Positions 34,001 through 41,647 of a DNA stretch of 64,000 nt are shown here, piece after piece. The DNA comes from Verrucomicrobiales bacterium (lineage in GTDB: Bacteria; Verrucomicrobiota; Verrucomicrobiia; Limisphaerales; J093), in contig JABTUJ010000040.1 of the NCBI GenBank assembly GCA_015075445.1, positions 1 through 64,000 of the forward strand, given 5' to 3'. The notes beneath the pieces are model-generated. The model made no database searches and was not told where the DNA came from. It saw only the letters and a list, made by a program, of their open reading frames with translations. Within the stretch, counting starts at the first letter, position 1, and each line of letters begins with the position of its first letter. The translations under genes were made by a program, and so were the position numbers.

Positions 34001-34548
34001 AGCGCCGTGGCGGCTGAACGCCGGACGGCGTCGTCATGGTGCTTGAGCAACCCGACCAGCAAATCGAAAGCCTGCGGGTCACGCATCTGGCCCACAGCCA
34101 TCGCCGCCAACGACCGGACTAGGCGCTCAGGATCGTCCAGCAGCACGATCAACGCCTGGCGTGCTTGCGCCCCGGGCAATCCAGCAAGCGCGTGGGCAAC
34201 CGCTCCCCGGACGGAGGAACTCGGATCGTTGGTGAGCGCGAGGAAATGACCCAGAGCCCGCGGGTCGTGGAGCTTCCCCAGGTAATAGGCCGCGTCGGCA
34301 CGCACGGACTCGTCGTTCAACGCGGCGACGAGCGCGTCGTACGCGGCGGGGCCCAGTTGTTCGAGGGACTGCTGATCACGCTGCTGGAGCGCCCGTGCCA
34401 CCGCTTCGGCTGTAACCTGGGGTGCGGTCTCACGGGAGAGGTCTGGCGGGTCGTTCAGTCCGGCAGGTCCGAGTATGAAGGCTGAATGGGCGCCGCCGCT
34501 CTGGCTTGACGCCCAGATTGCCAAAACCAGCGGGATCACTCTCTTCAT
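31063..34548 (-). CDS. secreted HEAT-repeat protein with pseudopilin-passenger-like C-terminus
   Basis: 1,161 aa from ATG 34548, which has AAAGGTG upstream; the frame extends to 34716 without support. A signal peptide (VIPLVLAIWASSQSGGAHS) precedes about 25 HEAT/PBS-lyase-type repeats to about residue 930, of the form DPRAVEPLLAALxDxDxxVRxxAAxALG. A Pro/Gly/Ala-rich linker interrupts them near 845-870. The last 130 residues read CQQNLRELYAGIQAYRKAHG then LSDLVPQHIPATNVFVCPTQ and a HHDRVLNISYGG end. This resembles the soluble part of verrucomicrobial and planctomycete DUF1559/pseudopilin proteins, without the pilin helix. Probably a periplasmic or secreted scaffold; partner unknown. Confidence 0.8.
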   Translation of the reverse strand: MKRVIPLVLAIWASSQSGGAHSAFILGPAGLNDPPDLSRETAPQVTAEAVARALQQRDQQSLEQLGPAAYDALVAALNDESVRADAAYYLGKLHDPRALGHFLALTNDPSSSVRGAVAHALAGLPGAQARQALIVLLDDPERLVRSLAAMAVGQMRDPQAFDLLVGLLKHHDDAVRRSAATALGPLGDLRAVEPLLAAMEDADPMFRREAASALQKLGWKPTTDRLRALILVAFSRYDQAAKLGPAAGGPLLAALKSTSGLDRREAAGALTKMGWQPEDDSQRAYYLAALGRGPEVAALGAEVAVEPLLLEMSSPAFSLDLSTGRPSASAKQAGYQSAVEALKSMGNAAISPLGAALQSPNRGIRQSAVRMLGTFQDDGRVVTALVQALNDPDATTRAAAVGALGALRDPRGLDPLTAALKDRDAGTRRQAADALGNQGDPRAIAPLIETLKDQDPDVRWSAGYALQRLKAQGSVEPMANRLGDSDTLTRAVVAEVLARMRDARAIEASLELHDDPGVHVRRTAVATLGSLHDSRAVPALIGRLQDPDEQVRSSAAIGLGRQRDTAAVGPLLAALRVEDKETRGAVASALAQLGDPRAVEPLRAALKNHDDSGNFAVACALAELKDASAVAPLIAALENPDSEWTGMGVVGALMQMGSAAVEPLLPLLTHDDPKRRCLAAGLLSRIPDPRLVVPLMGALQDTESEVVQCAARGLVLLDDPRAAAPLAALLQDRMSPQVQRGGAADPTSATDAIKAATLLRCLDDESQPGRQEIAVWLSGRLGVTQAADRVFALLARPGSDQLVVAQALVRLKDSRGTGPLLESVTHAADELGRPSLQETLAAPMPAGQAKPGGGAPPGDAAKPAVPGEDVPDASAPTERTGNIENLEWDMARGMEALVSLGPPALDPLVDTLADPQPRMRVFAANALGRLGEPRAVTALAAALEDPDERVRAAAEAAWHRQRARSQAPPGSRQQDATVVVFLPTVLDGPEDPVPVPTAETLVQDAGPPSDPRKTQCQQNLRELYAGIQAYRKAHGDIPNWLSDLVPQHIPATNVFVCPTQTDTIASYPGLEDPRIRTSYTYDFCAREVPNTVWGGSRATMKDWKNRQRKLYGDAVPLIRCTHHDRVLNISYGGELFESSVSWEGDERFQKLSAGKQQGPAP

Positions 34549-34705
34549 AGCACACCTTTCTGCAATGCAGCGGAATCCGCCGGGGATTCCCGAACGCGGT
34601 CTGGGTCTGTGAAACGGAATGAGCTTACACCCCTCAGCGCCAGAGGCCAAGGTCTTTGCCTCACGGCGCCAGTCTGTCTGTCCGATTCGCCCACCTGAGC
34701 GAGGC

Positions 34706-34960
34706 AATGGGGTCAAACATTGACATTTGACATTTCGACCTCATGACGACGCGCGAACCTGGCTCCTCTGCTGCGGCCTCCGGGACCCAACCCGGCGACG
34801 GCCGCCAGTTGGTATCGGTGTGGTGAAGGGGCCGGGCACCGTTGTCCCGGCGCGTCCCCCGTCGCCAACCGTCCGCCTTGGGGATCCGACCGCGGCTGGC
34901 CAGGGGCCTGGGGGTGGCGTGCCCTCGCCAATTGTCAAATGTCAATGTTTGACCCCATTG
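34706..34960. mobile_element. 255-bp element with 30-bp inverted ends (MITE-like)
   Basis: The repeat units at 34706-34735 and 34930-34960 face each other as inverted ends; the ~195-bp interior is GC-rich and has no credible gene. It lies between the HEAT-protein gene and nuoH, so together with the 153-bp element it brackets the HEAT gene. The rest of the gap (34961-35127) shows no feature I can name. Confidence 0.7.
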
Positions 34961-35127
34961 CTTTGGGGTGGCGGTTTTCGGCGGGCGCGCTACCCTGCCC
35001 CGACCGATGGCGCTGCGCACGGGGAGGGGGTTCCACCCAGATCAACGCCACGGGAACGAACGATGCAACGGCAACGACACGTCATTCCGGAAGGCCGGCT
35101 GCGGGCGAACGCGGGCTCCATCACCCG

Positions 35128-36156
35128 ATGAGCGCCACGGCGGAGTTCCTGGTTTTCGCGGCGCTGAAAGCGCTCCTGGCGGTGGTGGTGCTGCTCACCA
35201 TCGTGGCGTACACCGTCCTGGCCGAGCGGAAAATCTGCGCGGCCATCCAGGGCCGCATTGGGCCGAACCGGGCGGGGCCGTTCGGGGTGTGGCAGCCGCT
35301 GGCCGATGCGGTGAAGGCCTTTCTGAAGGAGGACTTCGTGCCGGCCCACGTGCGGAAGGTCTATTTCTGGCTGGCCCCGGCGCTGACGATGGCCCCGGCA
35401 CTGCTGACGGTGGCGGTCATTCCGTTCGGCTCACAACTGGGCGCCCAGCGGATGGTGTTGGCCGACCTCGACGTGGGGATCCTGTACACGTTCGGGATCG
35501 TCTCGCTGGGCGTCTATGGCCTGGTCCTGGCCGGCTACGCGGCGCGCTCGAAATACCCGTTCGTCGGCGGGATCCGGTCCAGCGCCCAGATGATCTCGTA
35601 CGAGATCGCGATGGGCCTGTCGGTCATCCCGCTGTTCCTGTTGGTGGGCCACCTCAACCTGGGCCGGGTGATCGAGTACCAGGCGCACAGCCTGTTCGAC
35701 TGGCTCGTGTTCAAGCAGCCGCTCGCGTTTGCCATCTTCCTGGCGGCCGCCTTTGCCGAGACGAACCGGCTGCCCTTCGACCTGCCGGAAGCCGAGCAGG
35801 AGCTGGCGGGCGGCTACAACGTCGAGTACAGCTCGATTAAGTTCGCGATGTTCTTCCTGGGTGAGTACGCGAACATGGTGGCGGCCTCGGCGATGATGGT
35901 GACGCTGTTCCTGGGTGGCTGGACGCTGCCCTTCCTTGGGTTGGACCAGCCGGCCACCACCGTGCTGGGCGGGCTGCTGCACATCGGCATCTTCCTGGGC
36001 AAGGTGCTGGCCCTGGTGCTGCTCTTCATCTGGGTGCGCTGGATGTGGCCGCGGTTCCGCTACGACCAGCTCATGGATCTGGGCTGGAAACGGTTCGTCC
36101 CGCTCGCCCTGGCGAACATCCTGGTGACCGCAACGCTGCTCTGGCTCTGGGCGTAA
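35128..36156 (+). CDS. nuoH: NADH-quinone oxidoreductase subunit H
   Basis: Membrane subunit of complex I that helps form the quinone site and couples electron transfer to proton pumping. From ATG 35128 it is 342 aa with about eight helices, the normal size; the frame further upstream overlaps the inverted-repeat element. Hallmarks are AERKICAAIQGRIGPNRAGPFGVWQPLADAVK, SKYPFVGGIRSSAQMISYEIAMGLS, AAFAETNRLPFDLPEAEQELAGGYNVEYSS and LFIWVRWMWPRFRYDQLMDLGWK. It is followed after 5 bp by nuoI. No other nuo gene is present, so this is an orphan HI pair. Confidence 0.95.
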   Translation: MSATAEFLVFAALKALLAVVVLLTIVAYTVLAERKICAAIQGRIGPNRAGPFGVWQPLADAVKAFLKEDFVPAHVRKVYFWLAPALTMAPALLTVAVIPFGSQLGAQRMVLADLDVGILYTFGIVSLGVYGLVLAGYAARSKYPFVGGIRSSAQMISYEIAMGLSVIPLFLLVGHLNLGRVIEYQAHSLFDWLVFKQPLAFAIFLAAAFAETNRLPFDLPEAEQELAGGYNVEYSSIKFAMFFLGEYANMVAASAMMVTLFLGGWTLPFLGLDQPATTVLGGLLHIGIFLGKVLALVLLFIWVRWMWPRFRYDQLMDLGWKRFVPLALANILVTATLLWLWA

Positions 36157-36161
36157 CCCCC

Positions 36162-36704
36162 ATGATCGTCTCCCGCAAACCCCTGTCGTTTTGGGAACGC
36201 CTCTATCTGCCCGCGATCTGGGGCGGGTTCAAGGTGACCCTGCGCCATTTCTTCCGGAAGAAGGTCACGATGCAGTACCCGGAGGAACGCTGGGTGGTTC
36301 CGCCGGGATACCGCGGCGCCCCGTACCTCGTGCGGGATCAGGCCGGCCGGACCAAGTGCGTGTCCTGCCAGCTCTGCGAGTTCATCTGCCCGCCCAAGGC
36401 GATCAAGATCGTCCCGCCCGGCCCCGCCCCGGACCCCAGCACCGGCAACGTCGAGAAGCGCCCGCGCGAGTTCGAGATCAACATGCTCCGTTGCATCTTC
36501 TGCGGCTTCTGCCAGGAGGTCTGTCCGGAGGAGGCGATCTTCCTCATGCAGGACTACTCGCTCGTGGGCAGGAACCGCACGGAGATGGTGTACGACCTCG
36601 ACCGATTGCTTGCGCTAGGTGGCGTCCACCAGGACTCCATCCGCAAGTGGCAGCAGAAGGGCCGGGAAGCCGCGGCACAGGAGGCTTTCCCGACCCAGCC
36701 TTGA
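36162..36704 (+). CDS. nuoI: NADH-quinone oxidoreductase subunit I
   Basis: Peripheral complex I subunit carrying two 4Fe-4S clusters, 180 aa from ATG 36162. The two ferredoxin motifs are CVSCQLCEFICPPKA and CIFCGFCQEVCPEEA, each C-x2-C-x2-C-x3-CP. The N-terminal segment WGGFKVTLRHFFRKKVTMQYPEE is typical of NuoI and docks on the membrane arm. It sits 5 bp after nuoH, the usual order. The C-terminal tail past the second cluster is Gln/Ala-rich. Confidence 0.95.
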   Translation: MIVSRKPLSFWERLYLPAIWGGFKVTLRHFFRKKVTMQYPEERWVVPPGYRGAPYLVRDQAGRTKCVSCQLCEFICPPKAIKIVPPGPAPDPSTGNVEKRPREFEINMLRCIFCGFCQEVCPEEAIFLMQDYSLVGRNRTEMVYDLDRLLALGGVHQDSIRKWQQKGREAAAQEAFPTQP

Positions 36705-36763
36705 TTTCTGAGCCACCCGCGGCTTGTTCCCTTCGGTTCTGCGCAGTCGCCATGCACCGCGGA

Positions 36764-36793
36764 AGGTGCAGGCTGGAAGCCCGCACCACCGGT
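36764..36793 (+). repeat. single copy of the 38-bp-array hairpin
   Basis: GGTGCAGGCTGGAAGCCCGC followed by ACCAC, identical to the stem-loop in each unit of the array at 3430-3574. It lies between the nuoI and orthocaspase stop codons, where a convergent terminator would be expected. Confidence 0.85.
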
Positions 36794-36811
36794 TGAGGGC
36801 GGGTCGGCGGG

Positions 36812-37663
36812 TCAGATCGTGAACGGGTGCTGGGCTTCGAATGTCGGGTTGGGCTTGCCCACGACATAGTAGTTGGGCGTCTGCGCGGCCGGCATCAACG
36901 CGGCGACCTGGTCGCGAAGCGACCGATAGGTGCCCTTGAATCGCCCCCCGCGCCACACCTGCTTGAGCGTGCCGGTGAAGAGCCCGTTCCGGTCCCCGTC
37001 CATCGAAAACTGGTTGTCCTGACAGCCGGAGAGGAGCAGGACCGACGCCTTGACCTTGGACTGTTCGGCCGTGGGGTTGGCCGTCTGGAGATCGGTGTAC
37101 AGGTCGCAGTGCGCCGCGAACGTGCGGTCGGCGACGCGGACGGGCATGCGGCGGATGCGGGTTCCGGGGGGCACGCCCATGAGGGCTGGGGGGACGGCGC
37201 GGACGACCGTCCCGCTGTGGCAACTGTCGGACACCACCACGATGCGCACCCCCGCCTTGAACTTCGCCCACAGCGTGTAGAGCTCGTCATCAATGAACTG
37301 GCGATCGTACAGGACCCAGGTCTCGTCCATGCGATCGCGTTGGCCGGTCGGCAACACGTCCTCGTCGTGGTTGGTGTCCGGCACCTGGCCGCCGTGACCC
37401 GCGTAAGTGAGGAGAAAGAGATCGCCCGCCTCGAGCCGCTGCGCGGCCTCCAGGATCGCCTGGATGACAGCGTCCGCCGTCGCCTGCGCGGTGAGCAACC
37501 GGTGGCGCACCTTGAATCTGCGCTTCTTGGCCAGCGCCTCCATGTCGCGCGCGTCGGTCTCGCAAGCGTTTAGCGCCCCATCCCAGGGCTGGCCGTCACC
37601 ATCCACGTAATGGCGGGGATCCACCCGGTTGAGGCCGATGTGAAGGGAGAGTCCTTGAGGCAT
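36812..37663 (-). CDS. caspase-family peptidase (orthocaspase)
   Basis: Single-domain C14 peptidase of 283 aa. ATG 37663 is preferred over the frame start at 37705 because the caspase fold begins at once (LSLHIGLNRVDPRHY). The catalytic pair is H90 in LTYAGHGGQ and C148 in VVVSDSCHSGT. An acidic loop, DTNHDEDVLPTGQRDRMDE, follows the histidine and may bind calcium as in metacaspases. The later QDNQFSMDGDRNGLFTGTL is typical of bacterial members. No signal peptide or fused domain is present. Such enzymes process proteins after Arg/Lys or Asp and can act in regulated cell death; the substrate here is unknown. Confidence 0.85.
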   Translation of the reverse strand: MPQGLSLHIGLNRVDPRHYVDGDGQPWDGALNACETDARDMEALAKKRRFKVRHRLLTAQATADAVIQAILEAAQRLEAGDLFLLTYAGHGGQVPDTNHDEDVLPTGQRDRMDETWVLYDRQFIDDELYTLWAKFKAGVRIVVVSDSCHSGTVVRAVPPALMGVPPGTRIRRMPVRVADRTFAAHCDLYTDLQTANPTAEQSKVKASVLLLSGCQDNQFSMDGDRNGLFTGTLKQVWRGGRFKGTYRSLRDQVAALMPAAQTPNYYVVGKPNPTFEAQHPFTI

Positions 37664-37862
37664 AGTCAGTGAGGGGATACGGGGAGAAACCGCGCTCCCG
37701 GGCACCGCTCCAGCGGTCGGAGGAGGGCACCGGTCAGCACGGGTTTCACAGCCATGGCGGGGACCCTACGGGCTCCCGGGACCCGGGTACAAGCAGAAAC
37801 TTGCTTGATGGCTCAGAGAAGTGAATCGGCTAACAGGAGGCGCCGGCGACAGGTCGCCAGGC

Positions 37863-39176
37863 TCAGGGGAGCTCCCGCAACTGGCGGCGGAGCCAGTCCA
37901 GCACGGGCGTGACGAGCGCAGCGCGGTCGCTCGCGTCGGTCCCCCGCAGCGTCAGGCGGTGCGTGAGCCAGCGGTCGCCGGCGTGGAGCGTCAGGCGGAC
38001 GGGTCCCCGGCCGCCCTCGGCTTCGCCCTCGCCGATCACCAGCGACCAGGTGGCCTGGGCCGCCTTGCCGGCGGCCTCCGCCCACGCGCGGTCTTGCGCT
38101 TCGGGCGAGAGGGCCGCAGGCGGCTCCGTCCGGGCGTGGGGCCACAGGGAGGTGAGGTGGGCGGTGCCAGGCACGGCCAATGCCCCGGCCAGCACTTCCC
38201 GGGCCTCGGTGCATCCGTGCAGGCTGGCGGCCAGGGCCCCGCCGGTCGCGATCTCGGTCAACACCAGCCGGACGCCCCGGGCGCGAAGCGCGCGCAGGAC
38301 CACTGCTTCGAGGCTGCTGCCGTCGTCAGCATAGAAGTACGGTTCGAGCCGGCGCCGCAACTCGGCCTCGAGGCGCACGAGGCGGGCGCGGTCTTCCGGT
38401 GAGTCATGGCGAGCGGTGAAGGTGAAGTCCACGCGGCTGCCCTCGAAGAGCGAAGTCACCACGACGTCTTCCGGCACCCCCATTTCGTCCTGGAGCGTCT
38501 GGGCGATCTGGGACTGGCCCACGCCGACAAAGCGAAGGGTCAGCGAGGCGCCGAGCGGGCGGATGCCGAAGCGGGTTTGCAGATGCGGGACAAACTCCTC
38601 GCGCACCATGGCCTGCAGCTCGCGCGGGGGACCGGGGAGTGCGACCAGCGTCTGCGCGCCGTGTTCGAAGATCAGGCCGACGGCGGTGCCGGCGGGATTG
38701 CGGAGGAAGCCGCCGCGTTCAGGGACGAGGCACTGGCGGCGCAGGTTGGCGCGCAGTTGGTCGCGTGACTGGCCGAAGCGACGTTCGAGTTCCGCGAGGG
38801 CGGCTTCGTCCTCGCGCAGCGGGATGCCGGTGAATTCGCTGAGGGTTTCCCGAGTGATGTCGTTCGGCGTGGGGCCCAGTCCGCCCGTGACCAGCACCAG
38901 GGGGGCGCGGTTGGTCGCGAAGTGGAGGGCGGCGAGCAGGTCGGCGCGCACGTCATCGACCACCAGGGACCCGACGCATCGCACGCCCAGCGGTCGCAGC
39001 GTGCGGGTCAGGAAGTGGGTGTGTCCGTCGGGGTAGGCCCCTTCGAGGAGTTCGCCGCCGGTGACGACGACAAAGCACTCCAGGACGCCGGGGGCCGGTG
39101 GGGTTTCGGCACCCCAAGTCCGTGGTTCGCCGCAACCGGCCCAGAGGGCTGCCAGGCAACAGACTGCCTTCAACAT
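37863..39176 (-). CDS. exported CinA-like protein with altered PncC motif
   Basis: 437 aa with the CinA layout: an N-terminal molybdopterin-binding-like domain, a linker, and a C-terminal PncC-like (NMN deamidase) domain. Conserved parts are FVVVTGGELLEGAYPDGHTHFL, VLVTGGLGPTPNDITRETL and LVALPGPPRELQAM. Two things are odd. ATG 39176 gives a hydrophobic leader (MLKAVCCLAALWAGCGE) that looks like a signal or lipoprotein peptide, while CinA is cytosolic. In the C-terminal domain the usual AESCTGG active site reads TEIATGG, with the serine replaced. Exported and probably without deamidase activity. No recA or other competence gene is near. Confidence 0.8.
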   Translation of the reverse strand: MLKAVCCLAALWAGCGEPRTWGAETPPAPGVLECFVVVTGGELLEGAYPDGHTHFLTRTLRPLGVRCVGSLVVDDVRADLLAALHFATNRAPLVLVTGGLGPTPNDITRETLSEFTGIPLREDEAALAELERRFGQSRDQLRANLRRQCLVPERGGFLRNPAGTAVGLIFEHGAQTLVALPGPPRELQAMVREEFVPHLQTRFGIRPLGASLTLRFVGVGQSQIAQTLQDEMGVPEDVVVTSLFEGSRVDFTFTARHDSPEDRARLVRLEAELRRRLEPYFYADDGSSLEAVVLRALRARGVRLVLTEIATGGALAASLHGCTEAREVLAGALAVPGTAHLTSLWPHARTEPPAALSPEAQDRAWAEAAGKAAQATWSLVIGEGEAEGGRGPVRLTLHAGDRWLTHRLTLRGTDASDRAALVTPVLDWLRRQLRELP

Positions 39177-39541
39177 GCCGTTGTGATACCGATTACGCCC
39201 GGCGTTCTCAAGTCCGCGCCTCGGCCTCGCCTCGGGGTCGGACCACGGGAACCTCTTGGTTCGCGGCAGGATGAGTCCATTCCCAGGGCCATCCAAGCGG
39301 GTTGGGAGGCGTTTTTCGCCGTGAATTACAGCCCTAACGAAGCGCAGGCCGGTCTGGCCACACGACCGAACTCTTGGAAGTGAATTCCGACCGGGAAAGT
39401 TGGTCCTAAGGCCCGCTGGCGGCCTCCTGGTTTACGTAAATAACTGTGCCCGAGGAATGTCGCGTGGTCCGACCCCTCTTCTCAAGGGGGGACCAAGCGC
39501 CGGGGACCATGCCCCGGGCGGGCAAGCGCGCCCCGCGTTTG
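39177..39541. other. intergenic region with GGGTCGGACCACG motifs
   Basis: No credible gene. GGGTCGGACCACG occurs at 39235 and inverted at 39463-39475; a third copy is at 45631 in another long gap. The end of this stretch (39535-39541, GCGTTTG) is the 3' exon of the group II intron. Confidence 0.5.
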
Positions 39542-41498
39542 ATAGGGGTAGGGATGGCGGGGTTAGCGCCACCCCTCCCTCCGAACCGTACGGGCGGATT
39601 TCCCGCATACGGCTCTCCGGTCAGTGGGGTCTCTGCGAGACTAACCGTAAGCGCATGAGCCATGTTCCAGACTAAACAGGCCCTGCGCCGCAAACCATCG
39701 GTTCGGCCAGCGTCGGCTGTCGGCTTCACTCAGCCCGTATCCGGGCCGCTTTTCCCGCTTGCGCAGCAGGGCCCGCAAGCGGCGGCGCAGCCAGCCGTCC
39801 GGTCCGCGCAGGCCCGTCCAGTGACTGTTCCCGAAGTAACCGTGCCAACCCCGCAGGATCGGGTTCACCTGCGCGATGATCTCGCCCAGACTTTGCCCGT
39901 GGGTCCGCCGCGTCAGCGGTCGCAACCGTTCCTGCAGCTTCTGGAGGCTCTTCTTCCGCGGCCACTTCTTCCCGCCGCGAAAGTGCCAGCCCAGGAAGTC
40001 GAAGCCGACCTCGGTCGCGTTCACGATCCGCGTCTTGGTCGGGTGCAGGGTCAGCCCCGCCCCCGTGGTCCAGGCCCGCAGAAAGCTCAGCACCGCCTCG
40101 GCTTCCTCCCCGCTCTGGCACAGCACGACCAGGTCGTCCGCATAGCGCACCATCGCCCAGCCCCGCCGTCCCATCTCGTGGTCCAACGGGTTGAGGTAGA
40201 GGTTCGCCAGCATCGGACTAATCACCGCCCCCTGCGGGGTCCCGCGTTCGGTCGGCTGCCAGCCCTTGAGCTCCTCCAACACGCCGGCTTTGAGACATTG
40301 TTCCACCAGCGTCAGGACGCTGCCGTCCACGATACGCGCTTGGACCAACGCCATCAGCCCCTCGTGCGGAATCGTATCGAAGTAGCTCTTGAGGTCCGCG
40401 TCCACGCACCAGACGTAGCCTCGGCGCAAGAGCTCCTCCACCTGTCCCACCGCTTCCCGACAGCCGCGCCCCGGTCGAAACCCATAGCTGCACTCGGCAA
40501 AGTCCTGTTCGAAGATCGGTTCCAGAACGTTGCGCAAGGCCGCTTCCACGGTCCGATCCCGCACCGCCGGGATCCCCAGCGGCCGTTGCTCGGTCGTGCC
40601 CATCTTTTCGATCCAGACGCGTCGTGCCGGTTGACGGCGGTAACGCTGGGTGCGCAGTTCTTCCTCCAGTCGGGCCAGTTCAGACGCCGCCTCTCGGTCA
40701 AACTCCTGCACCGTTTGCTCATCCACTCCGGGTGCTCCCCGATTCCGCCATACCGCTTGGAAGGCGGCCTGCAGATTTCGAGGCACACGCACTTTGTCCC
40801 AGAGTCCGAACCATACCGTTGTCGGCCCGCTTTGGGCGAGCCGCGTTAGCATCCGGTCCGTCCACACCGAACGTTCGATCCACCCTCGGAGGTCGCGGAC
40901 CTCTCCGGCTTGTTTAGGCTGAGTCGCCCCAGTCACTATCGCCGGTCGTTCTTTCCGTTCGTCGTTCGTCATGGTCGTTCCGTCTCCACTTTCCTGCGTC
41001 CCTTCGCTCCCCGGGCATTACCCCGCTTCGACGCTACTACGGACGCTCTGACTCCCCTCGGGCGGCTCTTCGGGCCTCCGCGGCCATGAACACCGTTCTG
41101 TACCCCGACGGGTCTCCCTGCTTACTTCGCCCATGCTTCCCTCCGTTCCGTCCCCAACCACCCCGCCGCCCCAGCCCCGGCATTTGCGTCCATCCACCTT
41201 TTCGTCTGCCGGTAACCGCCAGCCAGCGGACCCGATCTCCGGGGGGAGACCGAGGGAGCGTTTCCCACGCGGGTCATGGCTTGGGCTTCGCACAGCACTC
41301 GCAGGCTCGCCGGTCGGCGTGGCCGAATCGGGTTCACGTTGCGGGTTCAATACTTCGCATTGTTACGGACCGGTGGTTCACCTCCGGCAGCTTCCCACCC
41401 CGTGTTGCCACGACGCAGTAGCCTTCGGTCACAGGCGGGTGAATGTGCCGCCTGACGGGGACTTCCACCCCGCAGTATGGGCGCCCTCACAGGCGCAC
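39542..41498 (-). mobile_element. group IIC-like intron with reverse transcriptase
   Basis: Complete minus-strand group II intron of 1,957 nt, from GTGCGCC at 41498 to CCCCTAT at 39542. The 5' exon is a stem-loop GCGCCG/CGGCGC followed by ACTC and the 3' exon starts CAAACGC, the same target architecture as the ORF-less intron at 17854. Domain I has AGTCGGCG-type and GTCCGTAACAATG stretches. The domain V region near 39590 reads AGCCGTATGCGGGAAATCCG then CCCGTACGGTTCGG. The ORF at 39641-40972 lies in the domain IV region. Insertion after a terminator-like hairpin and the lack of an endonuclease domain agree with class C. Confidence 0.88.
39641..40972 (-). CDS. ltrA: group II intron reverse transcriptase/maturase
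   Basis: 443-aa intron-encoded protein. RT motifs in order are APGVDEQTV, PLGIPAVRDRTVEAALRNVLEPIFE, SYGFRPGRGCREAV, DADLKSYFDTIPHEGLM, GTPQGAVISPMLANLYL and the active site YADD (277-280). The maturase/thumb region contains GFDFLGWHFR, RPLTRRTHGQSL and ILRGWHGYFGNS. There is no HNH endonuclease at the C-terminus, as in IIC enzymes. It should splice its own intron and move it by target-primed reverse transcription, and might also serve the 726-nt ORF-less copy. Confidence 0.92.
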   Translation of the reverse strand: MTNDERKERPAIVTGATQPKQAGEVRDLRGWIERSVWTDRMLTRLAQSGPTTVWFGLWDKVRVPRNLQAAFQAVWRNRGAPGVDEQTVQEFDREAASELARLEEELRTQRYRRQPARRVWIEKMGTTEQRPLGIPAVRDRTVEAALRNVLEPIFEQDFAECSYGFRPGRGCREAVGQVEELLRRGYVWCVDADLKSYFDTIPHEGLMALVQARIVDGSVLTLVEQCLKAGVLEELKGWQPTERGTPQGAVISPMLANLYLNPLDHEMGRRGWAMVRYADDLVVLCQSGEEAEAVLSFLRAWTTGAGLTLHPTKTRIVNATEVGFDFLGWHFRGGKKWPRKKSLQKLQERLRPLTRRTHGQSLGEIIAQVNPILRGWHGYFGNSHWTGLRGPDGWLRRRLRALLRKREKRPGYGLSEADSRRWPNRWFAAQGLFSLEHGSCAYG

Positions 41499-41614
41499 GA
41501 GTGCGCCGACTTGCAGCGGCGCTTTTCGTTAGGAGGATCCGGGATCCGGTGTGACCGGCAGCAGGCTGCAGTGCACCCGGAACGGGCGAGGAGGTGCGCG
41601 TCGCGAGCGTGATG

Positions 41615-41645
41615 AAATGTCAAAAGTCAATGTTTGACCCCATTG
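41615..41645 (-). repeat. 30-bp dispersed repeat at the end of the RCC1 gene
   Basis: Slightly altered copy of the GGGGTCAAACATTGAC repeat (CTTTTGAC instead of ATTTGAC). It begins two bases after the stop codon of the RCC1/Ig gene, the same position relative to a stop codon as the copy at 31031-31060. Unpaired. Confidence 0.8.
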
Positions 41646-41647
41646 CC

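Noticed and set aside
39641-40972. Second DGR reverse transcriptase
   Set aside because: It has YADD and QGxxxSP-type motifs (GTPQGAVISP), intron ribozyme flanks and a maturase region, so it is a group II intron RT.
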